14,079 bases of DNA from Actinomycetota bacterium (GTDB lineage: Bacteria; Actinomycetota; Actinomycetes; S36-B12; UBA5976), in assembly GCA_947491175.1 (NCBI GenBank), contig CANLIF010000019.1, positions 1-14,079 on the forward strand, in the 5' to 3' direction. The notes beneath the pieces are model-generated. The model was given only the letters and a program-made list of their open reading frames with translations, made no database searches and was not told the DNA's origin. The stretch's first letter is position 1. Every line of letters begins with the position of its first letter. Below, piece after piece: positions 12,288-14,079 of the stretch. A program made the position numbers and the translations under genes.

Positions 12288-13379
12288 ATGACCAAGGCCC
12301 TAGCAGTTGCGATTTTTGGCAACTTTATGGCAACAAACTTCGTTGAAGCCACAACTGATGTCAGCCGTTTAGACGATGAAGGTTGGTGGGCAGTAACCCA
12401 TAGTTTTGAGGGCGAATTTCAGGCATTTCGATTTAGTGACCTACAGCCGCTCAACTTGGCGAAGTTGGTCGAGCTTGGACACGACTTAATCCATAACCCA
12501 ATCGAAATTTCGAGTTGGACATCATCTATGTCAATGGCTGATTATGTTGCAGCGGTCGAAAGCATTCGACAAGATGTTGCTCGGGGCTGGGTGTACCAAG
12601 CGAATCTATGTCGAGTGCTTAGTGCTCCTTTAGAAAGAGATTTAAATGTAGTTGCACTTTGGAAACTTCTTTCTGAACATAATCCTGCTCCTTACTTGAG
12701 CGCTCTGCAGGTTCCAGCTGAAGTTTCTGGTTTAGCCAATGATGTTCGAATTGTTAGCGCTTCACCCGAATTGTTTCTTTCCCGAAAGAATCAAACTCTG
12801 CGATCGAGTCCCATCAAAGGCACGGCAAGAGTTGCAAGTGAGTTACTTGAAAAAGATCAGACCGAAAACATCATGATTGTTGATTTAGTGCGAAATGATC
12901 TGGGGCAAGTTTGCGAATCCGGTTCAGTCAGAGTCGTTGATCTACTGCGACTCGAACAACACCCAGGACTCGTCCACTTGGTCTCTGATGTTGAAGGGAC
13001 TTTGCCAATTAACACTGGGTGGATCAAAATCTTTGCTGCGCTGTTGCCACCTGGATCGGTCAGCGGTGCGCCTAAGAGCAGCGCACTGGAAGTGATTCAA
13101 CGACTTGAAAATGGATCTCGTGGGATTTACTGCGGTGGCTTTGGCTGGGTGAATGCAGATGATCAAACTGCAGAACTCGCAGTTGGAATTAGAACTTTCT
13201 GGCAAGGTTTGCAAGCCGGCACAAAATCACTGCACTTTGGTACTGGTGCTGGAATCACTTGGTCAAGCGATCCCATCGGGGAGTGGCACGAAACTGAGCT
13301 AAAGGCCTCGCGACTGCTGTCAGTTGCCGCCATGTCGTCTGACAAATTTGTTCAGCCAAGTTTTGATCCAAACTCTTAA
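12288..13379 (+). CDS. pabB: Aminodeoxychorismate synthase component I (chorismate-binding)
   Basis: Converts chorismate and ammonia to 4-amino-4-deoxychorismate, the first step of p-aminobenzoate synthesis for folate. The chorismate-binding fold is complete. SPIKGTARV (174-182) carries Lys177; the PIKGT form is diagnostic of PabB, whereas anthranilate synthase has PIAGT. ENIMIVDLVRNDLG (193-206), LPPGSVSGAPK (253-263), YCGGFGWV (281-288) and GTGAGITWSSDP with EWHETELKA (318-340) supply the remaining chorismate and Mg2+ contacts. At 363 residues it is about 90 shorter than E. coli PabB, consistent with a reduced N-terminal domain. No glutamine amidotransferase (PabA/TrpG) gene or domain is in the window, so ammonia must come from a distant subunit. 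pabC follows after 26 bases. Confidence 0.92.
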   Translation: MTKALAVAIFGNFMATNFVEATTDVSRLDDEGWWAVTHSFEGEFQAFRFSDLQPLNLAKLVELGHDLIHNPIEISSWTSSMSMADYVAAVESIRQDVARGWVYQANLCRVLSAPLERDLNVVALWKLLSEHNPAPYLSALQVPAEVSGLANDVRIVSASPELFLSRKNQTLRSSPIKGTARVASELLEKDQTENIMIVDLVRNDLGQVCESGSVRVVDLLRLEQHPGLVHLVSDVEGTLPINTGWIKIFAALLPPGSVSGAPKSSALEVIQRLENGSRGIYCGGFGWVNADDQTAELAVGIRTFWQGLQAGTKSLHFGTGAGITWSSDPIGEWHETELKASRLLSVAAMSSDKFVQPSFDPNS

Positions 13380-13392
13380 ACAAAGTACTCGG

Positions 13393-13398
13393 TAGACT
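13393..13398 (+). promoter_or_regulatory. -10 box of a leaderless promoter for pabC
   Basis: TAGACT followed by seven bases (tatacct) and the ATG at 13406; it begins 14 bases after the pabB stop. No Shine-Dalgarno precedes the ATG. pabC may therefore be transcribed on its own as well as by read-through from pabB. Confidence 0.45.
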
Positions 13399-13405
13399 TA
13401 TACCT

Positions 13406-14079
13406 ATGTCGGTTACACACTTTTGGATTAACGATGAACTTGTGTCAACCTTAGATGCAAAAATTAGTGTGCTTGATCACGGCTTCACGGTTGCAGATGG
13501 TGTTTTTGAAACATTGTTGGTAACTGATGGCAAGGTGTTTGCAATTGATAGGCATTTGACGCGATTGGCAAAATCCGCGGCCGGCTTAGGCATAGCCGCC
13601 CTGGACTTCTCACAGATCTCAAAGGCAATCTCCCAAGTTTTGGCTAAAAATCCAAAGATTGATTTTGGGCGAATTCGGGTCACTCTGACAAGTGGGTCGG
13701 GACCGCTTGGTTCAGATCGCACAACAAGCGAACCCACATTGGTTATTTCTATTGCGGAGCAGTCCGCTTGGCCCGACAGCACAACGATTCTTTTGGTTCC
13801 GTGGACTCGAAATGAAAATTCACCACTGGCTGGACTCAAGACAACTTCCTATGCTGAGAACGTGTACGCGCTAGCTGCGGCTAAAGAGCGCGGTTTCTCA
13901 GAGGCAATTTATTGCGATACCTCAGGTCGATTGTGCGAAGGCACCGGTTCAAATATCTTTTTAGTGAAGAACCAAACAATTATCACGCCATCAGAAGGTA
14001 GCGGGTTACTTCGCGGAATTACCAGAGATCTAGTTATCGAATGGGCACGGGATGCAGGATTCTCTGTTATCGAAAGAGA
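13406..14079 (+). CDS. pabC: Aminodeoxychorismate lyase, class IV aminotransferase fold (3' end cut by window)
   Basis: PLP-dependent enzyme of fold type IV predicted to split 4-amino-4-deoxychorismate into p-aminobenzoate and pyruvate, the step after PabB. The 224 codons present read through to the window edge without a stop; about 40-60 more would be expected. Motifs: LDHGFTVADGVFETL (23-37), RHLTRL (49-54), the PLP Schiff-base Lys145 in GLKTTSYAENVYA, and the phosphate-cup and C-terminal elements GTGSNIFLV (179-187) and SGLLRGITRDLV (199-210). By sequence alone, branched-chain or D-amino acid aminotransferases of the same fold are alternatives. Adjacency to pabB supports PabC. Confidence 0.88.
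   Translation, partial: MSVTHFWINDELVSTLDAKISVLDHGFTVADGVFETLLVTDGKVFAIDRHLTRLAKSAAGLGIAALDFSQISKAISQVLAKNPKIDFGRIRVTLTSGSGPLGSDRTTSEPTLVISIAEQSAWPDSTTILLVPWTRNENSPLAGLKTTSYAENVYALAAAKERGFSEAIYCDTSGRLCEGTGSNIFLVKNQTIITPSEGSGLLRGITRDLVIEWARDAGFSVIER

Noticed and set aside
1..14079. Mobile elements, CRISPR arrays, phage or defence genes
   Set aside because: No transposase, integrase, direct-repeat array or target-site duplication was found. Apart from one uncharacterised 111-residue gene, every coding region belongs to a recognisable family.

Overview
The window looks like a piece of a small, compact chromosome from a low-to-mid GC actinobacterium. Three gene families that are essentially actinobacterial (DUF3710, DUF3159, DUF3000) lie in the relative order seen in the Mycobacterium tuberculosis dut-to-ribD region. 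The base composition is far from GC-rich, genes overlap or nearly touch, and several starts look leaderless. A freshwater acI/Nanopelagicales-type organism fits best, but that placement is inference; a low-GC relative of Microbacteriaceae cannot be excluded.

Layout. Bases 1-2938 (+) carry dut (dUTPase), a DUF3710 protein, a DUF3159 membrane protein and a TRAM-domain RNA m5U-type methyltransferase, joined by ATGA or 8-base overlaps, with an internal promoter before DUF3159. Bases 2939-6005 (+) carry aconitase (acnA), preceded by a perfect 18-bp palindrome, and a translationally coupled 111-residue protein of unknown function. Dxs (first MEP isoprenoid enzyme) follows on the same strand and ends 2 bp from the convergent pair DUF3000 - RNase D-like exonuclease (- strand, 7977-9797). 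An EamA-type permease (+) is divergent from DUF3000 and runs into msrB (-). A RibD-C-type pyrimidine reductase (-) lies behind a Gly-Cys-Val tRNA cluster (-). Divergent from the tRNAs are pabB and pabC (+, pabC cut by the window end), which make p-aminobenzoate for folate.

How the genes work together. Most are housekeeping genes: dUTP removal, RNA methylation and RNA trimming, TCA cycle, isoprenoid precursors, methionine sulfoxide repair, pABA synthesis and three tRNAs. I see no mobile element, CRISPR array, phage gene, toxin-antitoxin pair or defence locus, and nothing that amounts to a clearly new biological system. The parts worth a second look are regulatory and comparative. There is an operator-like palindrome on the acnA promoter, dyads beside the DUF3159 and msrB promoters, and repeated leaderless -10 boxes. 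There is an uncharacterised acnA-coupled small gene where some relatives carry the regulator acnR. Heme and potassium-uptake genes found between these neighbours in M. tuberculosis are absent here. The longest stretch between genes outside the tRNA cluster is about 90 bases, so no gene-free region exceeds 300 bases.
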